This document shows, piece by piece, positions 23,412-34,159 of a DNA stretch of 64,000 bases. How positions within the stretch are numbered: position 1 is the stretch's first letter; every line of letters starts with the position of its first letter. The stretch covers positions 3,224,001-3,288,000 of the forward strand of contig JAHWDD010000001.1 of assembly GCA_023897205.1 (NCBI GenBank). Direction: 5' to 3'. The DNA is from Exophiala sp. HKRS030. Taxonomy: Eukaryota; Ascomycota; Eurotiomycetes; Chaetothyriales; Herpotrichiellaceae. A program made the translations under genes and the position numbers. The notes below the pieces were generated by a model. It had not been told where the DNA came from, searched no databases, and worked only from the letters and a program-made list of their open reading frames with translations.

Positions 23412-25179
23412 ATGTCTGCAACGCGTACGAGGCGACCTGCAGCTGCTCCTGTGGCGACAACTACTACCAAGAAGGGCGCAGCTCCCACCAAAGCTGCTGC
23501 CGCGTCGAAGAAAGCCACAGAAACAAAGCCGAAGGTAGCTACCAAAACTACAGTGAAGGCACCAACAAAGGCCGAAGTTCCAGTTGCAGAAACGACCGCA
23601 GCCACAAAAGAACCCCCTCCACAAACCAGGACCTCCAGCAAACGCAAAGCCGAAGACGATGTCGACGATGCACCTAAAGTCAATGGCACCAAGAGAGTCA
23701 AGTCACGTACTGCTACTCCAGCGGTAGAAGAGAAGGCAGTTGAACCGGTCAAGACAGTCAAGGCATCGCCCCAAAGAAAGCTGCCGTCCACAAAGCTGCC
23801 CCTGGAGGAAAATCCAAGGCAACAAAAACTACTATCAACAAAGCCCCCACTGACAAACTCAATGTTTACGTTTTCGGGGAAGGCTCTTCAGGCGAGTTGG
23901 GTCTGGGAAGCGCAAAAGGACAGACTGAGGTGAAAAGACCTCGCCTCAACCCCAATCTCAGTCCCGAAACCGTTGGTGTCGTCTCGCTTTCTGTTGGTGG
24001 AATGCATTCCGCTGCCCTCACTCATGACAATAAAATCCTCACGTGGGGCGTCAATGATCAAGGTGCCTTGGGCCGTGATACCACTTGGGATGGTGGTCTT
24101 CGAGACATTGCAGCCGATGCGAGCGATGATAGTGACAGTGATTCCGATAGTGGCTCCGATACTGCGATCAATCCCAAAGAATCCACACCTGGTGAAGTCG
24201 ATTTCTCTGATCTACCAGAAGGACTGATCTTCACCCAAGTGGTAGCTACCGACAGTGCCACCTTTGCGCTCACCAACGAGGGAGATGTCTACGGCTGGGG
24301 TACATTCCGGTCCAACGAAGGCATCTTTGGCTTTGACAGCACGACTCTAATCCAATTGCGACCCAAGCTAATCAAGGGCTCAAGAAGGTCTCTCTACTTG
24401 CTGCAGGCTCCAACCATGTTCTTGCCCTACAAAACAATGGAGTTGTCTATGGTTGGGGATCTGGTCAACAAAATCAACTTGGACGGAGAATTTTGGAGCG
24501 AAGAGCAACCAACAGTTTGATCCCGATGCCAATTGGTCTCCCCAAGAAGATCATCAATCTAGGTGCCGGCGCCTACAATTCTTTTGCAGTTCGCGAAAAT
24601 GGTGAAGTCTATTCCTGGGGTTTGAACAATTTTGGCCAAACTGGAATTCTCAAAGAGTTTGATGAAACTGGTGCAAGCAAGGGATCTGATGTTCATCCCC
24701 CAACGGTCATCGATTCATTGAAGGGGAAAGGAAAAGTGATTTGCATCGACGGCGGTGCCCATCATACTGTGGCCACTACTGACAAAGGAGAGCTTCTTGT
24801 TTGGGGACGATTGGATGGCAATCAGCTTGGACTCAAGGTTTCGGATCTGCCTCAAGATGAAGTGGTTCGTGATTCGGCTGGACATCCACGTATCCTCACA
24901 GTACCAACACAGATCCCAAACATTGACGCTGTGCAAGCTGCTGCCGGATCAGATCACTGTATTGCCATCGACAAGAAGGGCAAGGCTTATGCATGGGGCT
25001 TCAGTACTACTTTCCAGACCGGACTGGGTACCGATGATGACGTGGAATTGGCCACACAAATTGACAATACTGCCGTCAGGGACAAGAAACTGGTTTGGGC
25101 TGGTGCAGGAGGGCAGTTCAGTGTTATTGCTGGTCTTGCGGAAGCTCCGTTGACCAATGGTGTCAATGGGCACGCCTGA
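23412..25179 (+). CDS. RCC1: RCC1-family guanine nucleotide exchange factor for Ran (Pim1/Srm1 type)
   Basis: RCC1 loads Ran with GTP on chromatin and so drives nuclear transport and spindle formation. The protein starts MSATRTRRPAAAP at 23412. An Ala/Lys/Thr-rich basic tail of about 120 residues (with SKRKAEDD and GTKRVKSRT as nuclear-signal-like patches) is followed by the seven-bladed propeller. Blades are marked by LGLGSAKGQ, VGGMHSAALTHD, TWGVNDQGALGRDT, VYGWGTFR, LGAGAYNSFAV, SWGLNNFGQTG, DGGAHHTVA, VWGRLDGNQLGL, AAGSDHCIAID and AWGFSTTFQTGLGTDDD. An acidic insert (DASDDSDSDSDSGSD) sits in the first third. Two frame breaks are seen, at CCCC 23769-23772 and GGG 24376-24378. One base added to each restores the propeller and its repeat pattern. 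The gene is essential in yeasts, so it is not a pseudogene. Confidence 0.93.
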
Positions 25180-25888
25180 ACGAAAAAATTGGTTAGATAT
25201 GTTTTCATTGTACACTAGTTCTTCTTTCTTGAGGAGTTGGGAAGAGCGCCAACTGAAGATATCGGTTGGCGTCTGGGCTATTTATATAGAAGTCCAACCT
25301 CACCTACCCGCCTTCTATGTTAGTGAGCAAACCAATGAGTGCTCGATATTCGGCTTAAACCTCCAAGCCTGACATATTACAGCGTAGATTTATTCATCAT
25401 TGACCGTCTTGTGTCAACCGATCGGTATACCTTGCGATTTCTCGCTACTAAATCGACCGGAAAAGGCAACCCCTTGTGCCTTTGATCGTGTTATCCCCGC
25501 ATTTCTCCAACTCGCGTTCTCGAGCAAAGACGACATCCTTTCCCCTCATTGATCCCACTACATTGAGCCGAGCTTATTTCGCTGAAGAAAACCCCGAGAT
25601 TGAACATGGAGGGATGGGACCCTTATACTGCTAGGGTGCATAAGAAGGTAAGACCTAGACGAGAAAGATTCTCGAGACTTTGCTCGTTTCCATTCGGACT
25701 TGATAGTCAACGACCATACTCACTAAGGGAGGCTTTGATGATAAACAGCCACAAGTGTACATCTATCTACGCCTTATCCCTTCTACTGTGGTAATTCCCC
25801 ACTTGATTCTTCTCGCTTCCGAAATCGCAGTTCTGCGAGTCAGGAGGAAGATTCAACAAACAGGACAAGGACAGGAAGACAGCACACC
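25180..25888. other. Intergenic, promoter of the cyclase-family gene
   Basis: A 709-bp spacer between two plus-strand genes. A short ATG frame at 25605 is followed after 14 codons by a GTAAGA donor-like site, but joining it to later acceptors does not meet the cyclase frame. I list no gene here. Confidence 0.5.
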
Positions 25889-26940
25889 ATGTCCAGCACC
25901 GGCCCCCCGGTCCCCTTCTCATCGCTGCCCCTGTCCAAAACCCACTCTGCCACCCGACTGAACGCATGGGGCGCATACGGAGCGGACGACGAGCTTGGGT
26001 TTCTCAACCGGCAAACAGCATCGACGGTCGCCGCAGCCGCAGCCAGCGAGATCAAGACAGGTGTGCGCGTCAAACTTGACGCGGCGCTGGATTTCCAAGG
26101 CGACAAGCCGCTGTTCGGGCGCCAGATCTTCAAAAAGGACGTCTACCAGAAGAAACCGCGCGTCGTGCACGATGACACCTGGGCCTTCAACACCCAGAGC
26201 TCGTCGCAGTGGGACGGCCTGCGCCATTTCGGATACCAGAAGGCCGCCAGGTTCTACAACGACGTCACCGTCGAGGATATCGCGGGCCAGAGCGACAAGG
26301 GCAAGGCGAATCCCAATGTATTAGGGATCCACAAGTCGGTTGAGCGCGGCGGGATTACGGGTAGGGGCATCCTTGTGGATTTCCGACGGTGGATGGAAGA
26401 AGGTCCCGGGAAGGAAATCGTCGCCAAGAGCGGCAGCGGCGGTGGTGACGGGAATGGGCCAGGCTTCACCAGTTTCCAGACCTCGGCCATCAAGTTTGAA
26501 TGGTTGCTGGAAACGCTCAAGTGGCAGAACGACACGCAGCCGCGCTTCGGCGACATTCTGATCGTGCGATCTGGGTTCTTCAGCGAGTATTACCGCATGC
26601 TGCGCGACCAGCCGGACGAGCTGGACCGTCTGACCAACATGACTCCGCCGGGTCTGGGTGGTGTCGAGCAGAGCGACCAGGTCTTGGAGTGGATCTGGAA
26701 CAATTTCAGTGCCGTGGCGAGCGATCACCCCAGTTTCGAGAGGTGGCCGACCCCGTTTGATTGGTCCATGCATGAGGTTCTGCTGGGTGGATGGGGTGTA
26801 ATATTGGCGAGTTGTTGGATCTGGAGGAGTTGAGCAAAGAGTGTGTCAGGCAGGGTCGGTGGAGTTTCTTCGTCGCCAGTGTTCCGAATTATGTCCCTGG
26901 CGGTGTTGCTAGTCCGGTCAATGGCGTGGCAATCTTTTAG
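25889..26940 (+). CDS. Cyclase-family metal hydrolase (PF04199-like)
   Basis: The protein belongs to the cyclase/kynurenine-formamidase superfamily, whose members hydrolyse amide or lactone bonds with a bound metal. Substrates of the fungal branch are mostly unknown. Visible family blocks are NAWGAYGADDELGFLNR, SSQWDGLRHFGYQ (the fungal form of the metal-site region), GITGRGILVDFRRW, FGDILIVRSGFFSEYY and, after a frame break, VPNYVPGGVASPVNGVAIF at the C-terminus. The break is at GGGG 26793-26796. One added G moves the frame from an early stop at 26833 to the conserved ending at 26940, giving 350 residues. The start ATG at 25889 gives the usual N-terminus (PFSSLPLSKTH). The coding region has strong G/C third positions, more than its neighbours. 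Confidence 0.88.
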
Positions 26941-27684
26941 GGTCTTCGTTTCGATGGGTGGAATGTCTTGGGCGGCTGTGAGGGTTGGGTTTGGTGAGAG
27001 GATGCGAAGGACATAGAAATGCAGTATTCGTCAATCTGTGTGGAAACGTTTCAGCCTCGGAATTGGGCAATATTGACGGATTTATGGAAACGTCAGATAC
27101 GTACTTGTGGAAGATAGTACGAGAAAGGGGCCAAAACGTGCGCGGGACATGTAGGAGGAAGAAGTACAAGCTCGTAGTATGGCCGTGTCTCAATTGACCC
27201 GGCGGTACGTTACGTGCTCGATTTGATTTTGCTATTATACAATGAAATATACATAAGGAGCCGTTTTTCATGGCCCACCCGCCCCCGCAGCCTCTTCCTG
27301 ATGACTTCGTGGTCCCAAAGTAGAGCCGTCGCATAAGCTTGCTGTCGAACAGCCTGAGGGATGATCAGAGGCAAAGACCACGATCCCAAGTTTCAATCTG
27401 CCTTTTTGCGCCTATCCTGTTGCTGATCATTTGCCAGCATAGAGCTGAGCTCGTTTGGTCGGACGCATATGGGCCTGAAACGGATGGCCTGCTTGTTGAG
27501 TGGGTTGGAATGCGCATTTGGACATAAAGGAAAATCCGTGTCATTCTGATGTTACAGCCGATCCAAAGCCTGGGTTTACTCCGTGGTCGTAAGTATACAA
27601 TTTGATCCTGCCGGACGAGCCTGAGGTCGCCAGAGGAAGATTCCAAGTTAAGAGTCTCGAAAAAGGAGCGGGCTAGTCATTGTG
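26941..27684. other. Intergenic, no gene seen
   Basis: A 744-bp stretch between convergent genes. Nothing supported on either strand. Confidence 0.6.
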
Positions 27685-28206
27685 TCAACAACTTCCCCTC
27701 CTCTCCAGCCAATCCATTGTCATCCGGTGTTTCTGATCTTCGTGGCTGTACGCGTTCGGCTTTGGTTTTGACTTCCTGAAGTGTAGGCCTTTAGTGTGTT
27801 CAAAGGTCATCCCAAAGCATGACTCGCTCTGGCCTTCGTAAAGATCGGCTCGTGGCGTTGATGGACGTCTCGGTGAATCAGGCTCGGGTACTGCCAAACG
27901 AGATGGATCTAGCAGGTTCGAGTCTTCAGGGCCATGATCCTGCGGATTGTTATTCAATTTGTGGGGAAATAATTGTTCGATCCAGCTCTGGTGGATGGGT
28001 TTAGGTGATTGTGTTCTCGAGTTGCATGGTGGTGGAGGAAGGTTGTTGTTCTCAGCATCGTCTGCAAGAGACACTGTCGTCCTTTCAGTTCTCACCTGGA
28101 TAGTGGATTCGTGTCCAAGGGGTCCTGTGAATTGATAGTCACTTGGCTCTTGTGCTGGATGGGTATGGAGTCCAGGAGTGCTGATTAGGATTGGTATTTT
28201 CTCCAT
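27685..28206 (-). CDS. Small unknown protein, probably disordered
   Basis: The frame from the ATG at 28206 (MEKIPILISTPGLHTHP) encodes 173 residues, hydrophilic and rich in Pro, Ser, His and Glu. It contains LPPPPCNSRTQSPKP, a central WIEQLFPHKLNN segment, and a C-terminal FGMTFEHTKGLHFRKSKPK that looks more ordered. It has no membrane segment or signal peptide. The reading frame is open for another 82 codons upstream without an ATG. I do not recognise it. Supporting its reality are the length, the single clean frame and the lack of a better frame on the other strand. Against it is the absence of any known domain. Confidence 0.4.
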   Translation of the reverse strand: MEKIPILISTPGLHTHPAQEPSDYQFTGPLGHESTIQVRTERTTVSLADDAENNNLPPPPCNSRTQSPKPIHQSWIEQLFPHKLNNNPQDHGPEDSNLLDPSRLAVPEPDSPRRPSTPRADLYEGQSESCFGMTFEHTKGLHFRKSKPKPNAYSHEDQKHRMTMDWLERRGSC

Positions 28207-29587
28207 TTTCAGTGGTCTGGACTGCGGTGACGATGATATGGTAGTGATGTGTGGTGTTAGCCTTAAGGTTTTTGACTTTGTTGGCTTCTGGGGAGTTGCA
28301 GACGAACGGTATGGGAAGTATAGTCTGGGGCACAAGGGATTATATGGCAGACCAAGGAGGATTAGGAATACCGTGTACGTTGGATCCACAAGGCACAAAT
28401 CGACATCCGAGACAACCAGCACCTTCTCGGTGGTGAACAATCCGCGCCTCACGAGACCTGAGAAAATGTGTTGGAGCTCTTATGTAAGAGAGTTTTCCTC
28501 GTCCGAGACTTTCCCAGCGGCCGAATGTCGTCTTACGGCGAGTCATGAGTAGAACTCAACATATCCTGCCTGACAACGGTTTCAAGCACCACGACCATCG
28601 AGATTCATCAAGGTACTGTTTGATGTACAGAAGCCCAATGAAAGAGCCTAGAGGCTGGACAGGCATTGCCACACGAGGACTGGCAAGGGCAAGAGGCTCC
28701 CAACTATCATGGAACCTAACCATCGCATGATACCACGCATCAAGGATAAGTCACTCACTCTAGGAATTTATCATCGCATTCGTAACAAGCTTCGAAGCCT
28801 CCGGCGCCCTTGACGAGCCCTTGACGAAACGAAATCATTCCGTCGAGAATCTGGGGTCACAAATTATGGCGTTCGAGATCCACATGTCGAGAGACAAATG
28901 GCGCAAGGGCAAGAAGAGGGGTATCCGTGATGGTGGTCTGGCCTCGTGTACACGTAGCACTCTGGCAACCTGATGAGCTGTGAAGAAAGACTTCCACGGG
29001 AGCGGAGGTTGAAGACGTTGAAAACATGTGGAAACTGTTGGCCAATAAAGACGCAGAGGGGTTAGTTGACCAGGAAGGCAGTGGAGGTAAAGGGATATGA
29101 CAATACGGGAAATACGGAAATACCTGCACCTGATACCGTCAGACGGTATTGCCCGCAAATTCCGAAACTACGAAATTACGAAGATTTCCGTGTTGGGCAA
29201 TAAAATGCCTCGTATATCGTGCCCGACCATCGGCGGGCTCCTCGATCATGGATCCTCACAGCCTATGACTTGGCAACGTTGCTCGTAGAGGAACGTTCTT
29301 CATTCAGTCATGCCACCTATGAAGAGTCTCATTATCGAACACAAGCTAGGATGACATTGCTCACAGTAAGTCAGATCTTGCGCACAGCCATGCCTGACGA
29401 TAATGGCCCGTGGCTCACTCATCATGCACGAGAATTGCAAGTCTGGATAACAGCACATAAAAAGGTTTGTCTGGAAACTCCAAAGATAGAAGGGTTCCTT
29501 TTCCCATCAATGAACACGAAACAACAGTGAACATCACTTCTATCAACGCCTAATAGCAGTGAACATTATAATTCCCAAGCATTCAAG
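28207..29587. other. Intergenic, possible but unproven small frame
   Basis: A 1.4-kb stretch. Between 29219 and 29530 a plus-strand frame without an ATG start reads like protein in part (YDLATLLVEERSSFSHATYE, ARELQVWITAHKK). It could be the tail of a gene broken by an indel, but I cannot connect it to a start. Confidence 0.4.
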
Positions 29588-30230
29588 ATGATGGCCCAAA
29601 CAGCACCGGTAAGCTCGGGTCCAATCCTCAAAATCACGTGTCTTAACACATCCTAACATACCACCAGATTGCTCCAACCCAACCCCGGGAAGAAGCCACA
29701 GAATCTTCGTCATCATATGTCAAAGACAACGCTTATATTTCTGTCTACAACGACGGCGACATCACCGATCTTCTCTTCAAAGAACCGGCATTTGCATCCG
29801 GGTATCTCGTGCTAGAGGGTGAAACCCCAAACCAGCAGCAGCAATCGAGGTCCCAAAGAGGAGACCTGCAGCTCACTTCAACACTGGAACTACCCCACCA
29901 CCGAAATCAGTCGAGGAGGCACATGTTTCGGAACCCACAACACCATTCTTGAAGTCAGCCATGAAGCCCGCTGCTCCGACGGAAGTCGTTGAGCATACAA
30001 CAAAAGCGGTCGAAGTAACGCCGCCCACCGAGCATAAGGAGGAACACCACCATCATAAACATCATGCTCATACTCACAGCCAAGAGTCTGAAGAGGAGCA
30101 TGTAATGGATTGGTGGCCAGAGAACGAAGCCACGGCCCAGCATGTTTGGGTCGAAAAGGACCAGGTCTCTGCGGATGAAGAAGAGGACGTCTTCGAGGAA
30201 GAGATTTGGTCAGAAACATTTTACGACTGA
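29588..30230 (+). CDS. Small acidic, His-rich unknown protein
   Basis: Exon 1 (29588-29608) encodes MMAQTAP. A 59-bp intron (29609-29667, GTAAGC donor, TCCTAAC branch, CACCAG acceptor) leads to exon 2, which begins IAPTQPREEATE. The first 75 residues look folded (NAYISVYNDGDITDLLF, FASGYLVLEGETP). The frame then breaks at CCCC 29825-29828. With one added base it continues as KPAAAIEVPKRRPAAHFNTG, passes through a His cluster (KEEHHHHKHHAHTHS) and ends in an acidic tail (DWWPENEATAQHV, EEEDVFEEEIWSETFYD). Corrected length is about 194 residues. The His cluster could bind metal, but that is a guess. I do not recognise the family. The typical intron signals make the gene credible. Confidence 0.6.
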
Positions 30231-30849
30231 TGGATCAATCAATTTGATCTTCACATGCGGCTATGTGGTTTACGGTCGCCATGATTGCCATGATTCTGTT
30301 TTCATCTGCGGGCGGCGCTTGGAGCACTTGAGAGCGCCAACGGGGTTGCGTGTCTTAACCCTTGGGTAACACTTTGTATCTTTAGTATGAGCCTTAAATC
30401 GACTCGAAACGTTACATTTTTCTTTCTGATCGATTGTTATGTCATGTAGAAGTCTCTCGCTCGATATGCTTGAAAACTCGATCTCGGCCTCGGGCATATT
30501 TTCTATACCTATCGCGAGGCACAGCTGGACTAGAGAAAACTAGATCTAACCACGAAAAGAGTGCAATCGCATACATACAGTACAAGAGTTGAGACAAGAT
30601 CCAGAACTCCGTACACGAGCTGAATGGACGAAAGCGTGAAAGTACACGAGAATTCAGATGCGACAAAAACAACAAGGGGTATTTGATTACTAGTGGTAGA
30701 TCGAGCACTGATTACGCTTGTTGAAAATGATCCATCCGTCGCAGCCATTAACAATCCATCGCCGACATTCTTTTGCACTGATTGCACCTATTATCCCCCA
30801 ACACCACGCTTCCATGCCCAAATTGTGCCTAGACGCTCCGAATTCCAGA
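30231..30849. other. Intergenic, no gene seen
   Basis: A 619-bp stretch between convergent genes with no supported coding frame. Confidence 0.6.
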
Positions 30850-31503
30850 CTACTCCTTTGTCTCGGTAACAGGCTCCTTTTGCAAGCTTTCACGAGGTAC
30901 CTTGACGTTCACCGGTAGATGGTCGGCTTGCTCATGCTCAAGCTTGGGGACGATGATGGAAAGCAGGCCAGCCTCCAACTTCGCATGCGTGTTGTCACGA
31001 TCGACGTCGACGGGGAAGTTGAAGGCGCGCAGGATTTCGCCGATTTGCCGCTCGTGCACGGTCAAATGTGGTTCCTTCCTGACGGCCAGATCAGGCTTGG
31101 GGGACGCAGGAGGGTCGGCAGCTTCCTCGGTGCTGTTTGGCTCTGCGGTGGCTGGTTGCTCGGGCTTAGGGACCGAGACATCGAAGAGTTCTTCTTCGGG
31201 AATCTCGGGTCTAGATGTCTTGGTTGAGAGCAGTAGTGTGCGTGTGGTGGTCCAGCGAATGTGCAACTGCGATTTGTCGCCGACACCGGGCAGTTCGACT
31301 TCGATGTAGAAGTTCTTTAGGGTTTCGCGCACGTCGGCGTGTGATTGATGCACATCTCTGTCCTTGTCGTGGACTGCCTTGTGCGCTTTGTGCGCCAGGT
31401 AGGGGAATGGGATGTGATGAAGATGGTGGCCCTTCTCCGCATACGTGTGCGACACGTATGTTGTTGGGTATGGTTCAATCTGGGGATAGAACAGGAACGA
31501 CAT
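30850..31503 (-). CDS. Small heat-shock protein, Hsp20/alpha-crystallin family (Hsp30 type)
   Basis: Small heat-shock proteins hold unfolding proteins in a refoldable state. The intronless 217-residue frame starts MSFLFYPQIEPYPTTYV. The alpha-crystallin domain begins at about residue 57 (ADVRETLKNFYIEVELPGV). It is interrupted after the first strands by a Pro/Glu/Ala-rich insert (about residues 105-140) and resumes with ERQIGEILRAFNFPVDVDRD and KLEAGLLSIIVPK, where the family motif (A-x-x-x-n-GvL) appears as LEAGLLSIIVPK. An insert at this place is usual for the fungal Hsp30 branch. The C-terminal tail is charged. A TATAAG element on the minus strand at 31623-31628 lies about 120 bp upstream of the ATG. 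Confidence 0.9.
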   Translation of the reverse strand: MSFLFYPQIEPYPTTYVSHTYAEKGHHLHHIPFPYLAHKAHKAVHDKDRDVHQSHADVRETLKNFYIEVELPGVGDKSQLHIRWTTTRTLLLSTKTSRPEIPEEELFDVSVPKPEQPATAEPNSTEEAADPPASPKPDLAVRKEPHLTVHERQIGEILRAFNFPVDVDRDNTHAKLEAGLLSIIVPKLEHEQADHLPVNVKVPRESLQKEPVTETKE

Positions 31504-32496
31504 TGTGTCTTGATTGACTTGATTTTGGTCTTTTGGTCTTACTGCTGTAGTCTTTCTGGGTGATTTGTTTTTGAAGTTCTAACTTCACGAGACGCGGATC
31601 ACTTCAGACAGGAGAGGGGTCACTTATATGCACTTGCTACCATTTTGAATCTTTTGCAGGATCTCGTGAACGTTTTGCCCTGCCATTGCGCCCAGTTGTC
31701 CGAGCTCGATCTACCAGGGCACGGAAATTCTCGTTGACAGTGGACGATGTCGACGCGAGAATCATCGAGACCTTTCGGAAAGTGATCACGGGTATGGTGC
31801 CAAGCTCTTCAAAGTCAGACGATGTGGAATAGGGCAGTGCGCACGAGACCGTGGAACCTGGGAGGAGATCTGAAAGGTTGGAGGAATGGCATGCGAGTGT
31901 GGAGTGATAGTAGAAAGGCCTGGTAAGTTTTGTGAAGTGAGTAACAATACGTAATACAAAATTTCATACCTTGGCTCCTCCGACCCCTCTCAAGGCTCGC
32001 GTAGTGGCGCACATACTCTCCGGGGCATGAGTGCCGGGAACGAGGTGATATGCTCCAAACCAGGTCCGTTTCGGGAAGGCTGCAGCCCCTGATGTGTCTC
32101 CATCCACTCAACCGTCAAGTCACCAAACCGAGGCTCATCAGTTGGCCACGGCTTTCGGGCGAGGCCTATTCAGATGCATGCTCAGCGCCATTATCATCAG
32201 TCACGGGCTTCTGACACGACACAGCCTTGCATGCATGCTTTCTGGCCTCTTAAAATCGCCCCTGATCATGCCACTACGCTTAGTGAGTCTTAGTTTGCAC
32301 CATAATGTAACAGAGAACAAAAAGCATCGCCCGTCTGCTTTGGTCATATAAATGTCTCTTGGGATTGAAGGCCTCTCGAAGTAAATTTCCTCTGTCACCC
32401 AAGTACAATCAACTGAGAATCGATACATCAACTGAAAGAGACATCTGCAACAGCAGAAGACACCAACAAAGTCATCATAGAATTTCATTCATACAT
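31504..32496. other. Shared upstream region of Hsp20 and IF1 genes
   Basis: About 1 kb between divergent starts. Besides the TATAAG element at 31623-31628 (minus) and an AGGGG stress-type pentamer beside it, I see no gene. Confidence 0.5.
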
Positions 32497-32945
32497 ATGA
32501 TCCGAACACGAATGCAAACAGCCTGCGCAAGCAGGATCCGAACCCCGGCCTTCTGTCAATCATACTCAAGTAGTCGGCCAAGGTTTTCAGATGGAGATAC
32601 AGGCGGCATAAGGTCTGGCGGCATTGCTGCAGGGTAAGCAAAATGTCGACTCAAGTGTCCAACTCAGTCCCTAATTCTTTCCTCGTCACAGAGATACATT
32701 CAGTCGCCGGGAACATGTCATTGAGGATTTATACGTGAAGCAGCATGAAATAGAGAAGTGAGTATATCCCCAGGTAACTCTTTTCTTGCAGATGAACAAC
32801 GGCTGATTGATAATGCAGCATCAAAAAGCTCCGAGCAAAGCTTGCGGCACAACGGAAGCATCTGGATGAGGTAGAGGACCACATCAACGAGATGGAGAAG
32901 GCTGCTGTGACGAAAGCCGAAAAGCAACCAGAGGAGACCAAGTGA
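32497..32945 (+). CDS. INH1: Mitochondrial ATP synthase inhibitor IF1
   Basis: IF1 blocks reverse ATP hydrolysis by the F1 motor when the membrane potential falls. I assembled it from three exons: 32497-32633, 32692-32757 and 32819-32945, with introns of 58 and 61 bp (GTAAGC...CACAG and GTGAGT...TGCAG). The product of 109 residues starts MIRTRMQTACASRIRTP, an amphipathic mitochondrial presequence. It then has the minimal inhibitory sequence in recognisable form, DGDTGGIRSGG followed across intron 1 by GDTFSRREHVIEDLYV. The rest is a long charged helix (KLRAKLAAQRKHLDEVEDHI) for the antiparallel coiled coil. All splice phases agree. The exons are too short to show as one long frame, so simple ORF scans miss this gene. 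It is convergent with the next gene, stop codons about 40 bp apart. Confidence 0.9.
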
Positions 32946-32985
32946 CTGTGGCCCAGTCGAATTTAAATACGAGGCCTGATCGTAA

Positions 32986-33506
32986 TCACCACTTGGCGTT
33001 TGGCGTTGTCAGGAAAACTTCTAGCCGCAGCTCTTCGCTGGCAAGATATAGAATCATAGCAACGGTCGAGGGGATTAGCGTCATGAATGAAATGAGGGTG
33101 TAGCTGTTAAATCATCGACTTAGATGTGAATTTATACGATCGATGCAACAAATAATCAGCCTGATATGATGCGGCACAATAGCATCCTTCCTAGTCCCAC
33201 GGTCTTCGCGATCTTCGACCTTCAACCTCGAGGAATCGTCATGCCTTGCGTGTTTGGCGATCGACCGAATTGAGGCTGCTCCGGCGGGACAGAAGTCACT
33301 TCTTCTTCTTCTTCTCGAGAATCGAGCTGCCCAGGTACCCCAGAGTCCCTGGTCACCCCTACTACCTTAACCTTGACTCGGCTAAATGCCATAAGTGACA
33401 GGCTGCAGGTCTCATATTCTGGTCTCCGCTTCCCAAGCGCACCCTTTGAAGTGTCCAGGAGCTGCTGGGTGTCGTCATCATAGCAAGCTGTAGTGACAGC
33501 TTGCAT
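32986..33506 (-). CDS. Possible unknown protein with C-terminal membrane anchor (tentative model)
   Basis: Pieces in different frames read as one protein. From an ATG at 33506 comes MQAVTTACYDDDTQQLLD, then RRPEYETCSLSLMAFSRVKV. After a suspected break at CCCC 33356-33359 the frame continues as GLWGTWAARFSRRRR, SIAKHARHDDSSRLKV and DAIVPHHIRLII. A final exon after an acceptor (TTTAACAG) near 33106 gives a hydrophobic segment, TLISFMTLIPSTVAMILYLA, and ends EVFLTTPNAKW at 32986. The donor of that last intron is uncertain, because the best choice (GTTGCA) needs one more lost T. An upstream exon starting at 33812 (MTVLNRITTQEEW, GTATGT donor) may also belong. I do not recognise the family, and the model is a hypothesis. 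Confidence 0.35.
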
Positions 33507-34159
33507 GGAATCTGGGGAATGGCTAGTCTTGGCGGGCTCGAGGATATGCAAGGCTCACGCCACGAGGAGCATCGACCGTAATGGCAAAATAGGCTCACAA
33601 AGTCACATGATGTAAAGACGCACTCGGAAGGAAAAAAAGTCATTTGATTTTGGGGCTCCGTGTCGGCGAAAACCGGTTGCGGTGTGACATCGTGTCTGAC
33701 GGACAATACACAGGGAATCCACGCACCAGAATGAATGGGTAAATACCTGGTCTTTTCAACATGCATATACCCGATACGAAATTACATACCCACTCCTCTT
33801 GGGTTGTAATTCTGTTCAGCACGGTCATCGTTGCTGTTACTGGGAATTCTGTATGCGTCAATTGTTCTTGGGACTCGCCGATTCAGCATGGACCAGGATC
33901 TCGTCAGAATTGGCTTCAATTCATCAGTCCACATGATCAAAGATGGTTGAACAAATCGCCAGGCTTTGCGTTGCTTCCTGAATCGATGCTGGGGACGAAC
34001 GGAACCAGGAGCCGCATAACGGAGCGACGCTTGCCGTTGGGTTCATCCATAAGAGAACATGATTGAATGCTCTGTGGTAAACTTGCTTGACGCTGCAATC
34101 CAAACCAAATCAACAATCAAGTCACAATTCAAATATTGAACCACATTGAATCAGCAAAT
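33507..34159. other. Upstream region between two divergent genes
   Basis: About 650 bp. It may contain a first exon of the preceding minus-strand gene (ATG at 33812 with a GTATGT donor 39 bp later). It otherwise holds the promoter of the plus-strand gene at 34160. Confidence 0.4.

Noticed and set aside
23318..23791. A 157-codon minus-strand frame rich in Val, Gly and Ser
   Set aside because: It mirrors the Ala/Lys/Thr-rich N-terminal tail of RCC1. Such biased coding leaves a long open complement.
32515..32580. GGTTCGGATCC-like T-loop on the minus strand
   Set aside because: It lies inside the first coding exon of IF1 and does not fold with a cloverleaf.
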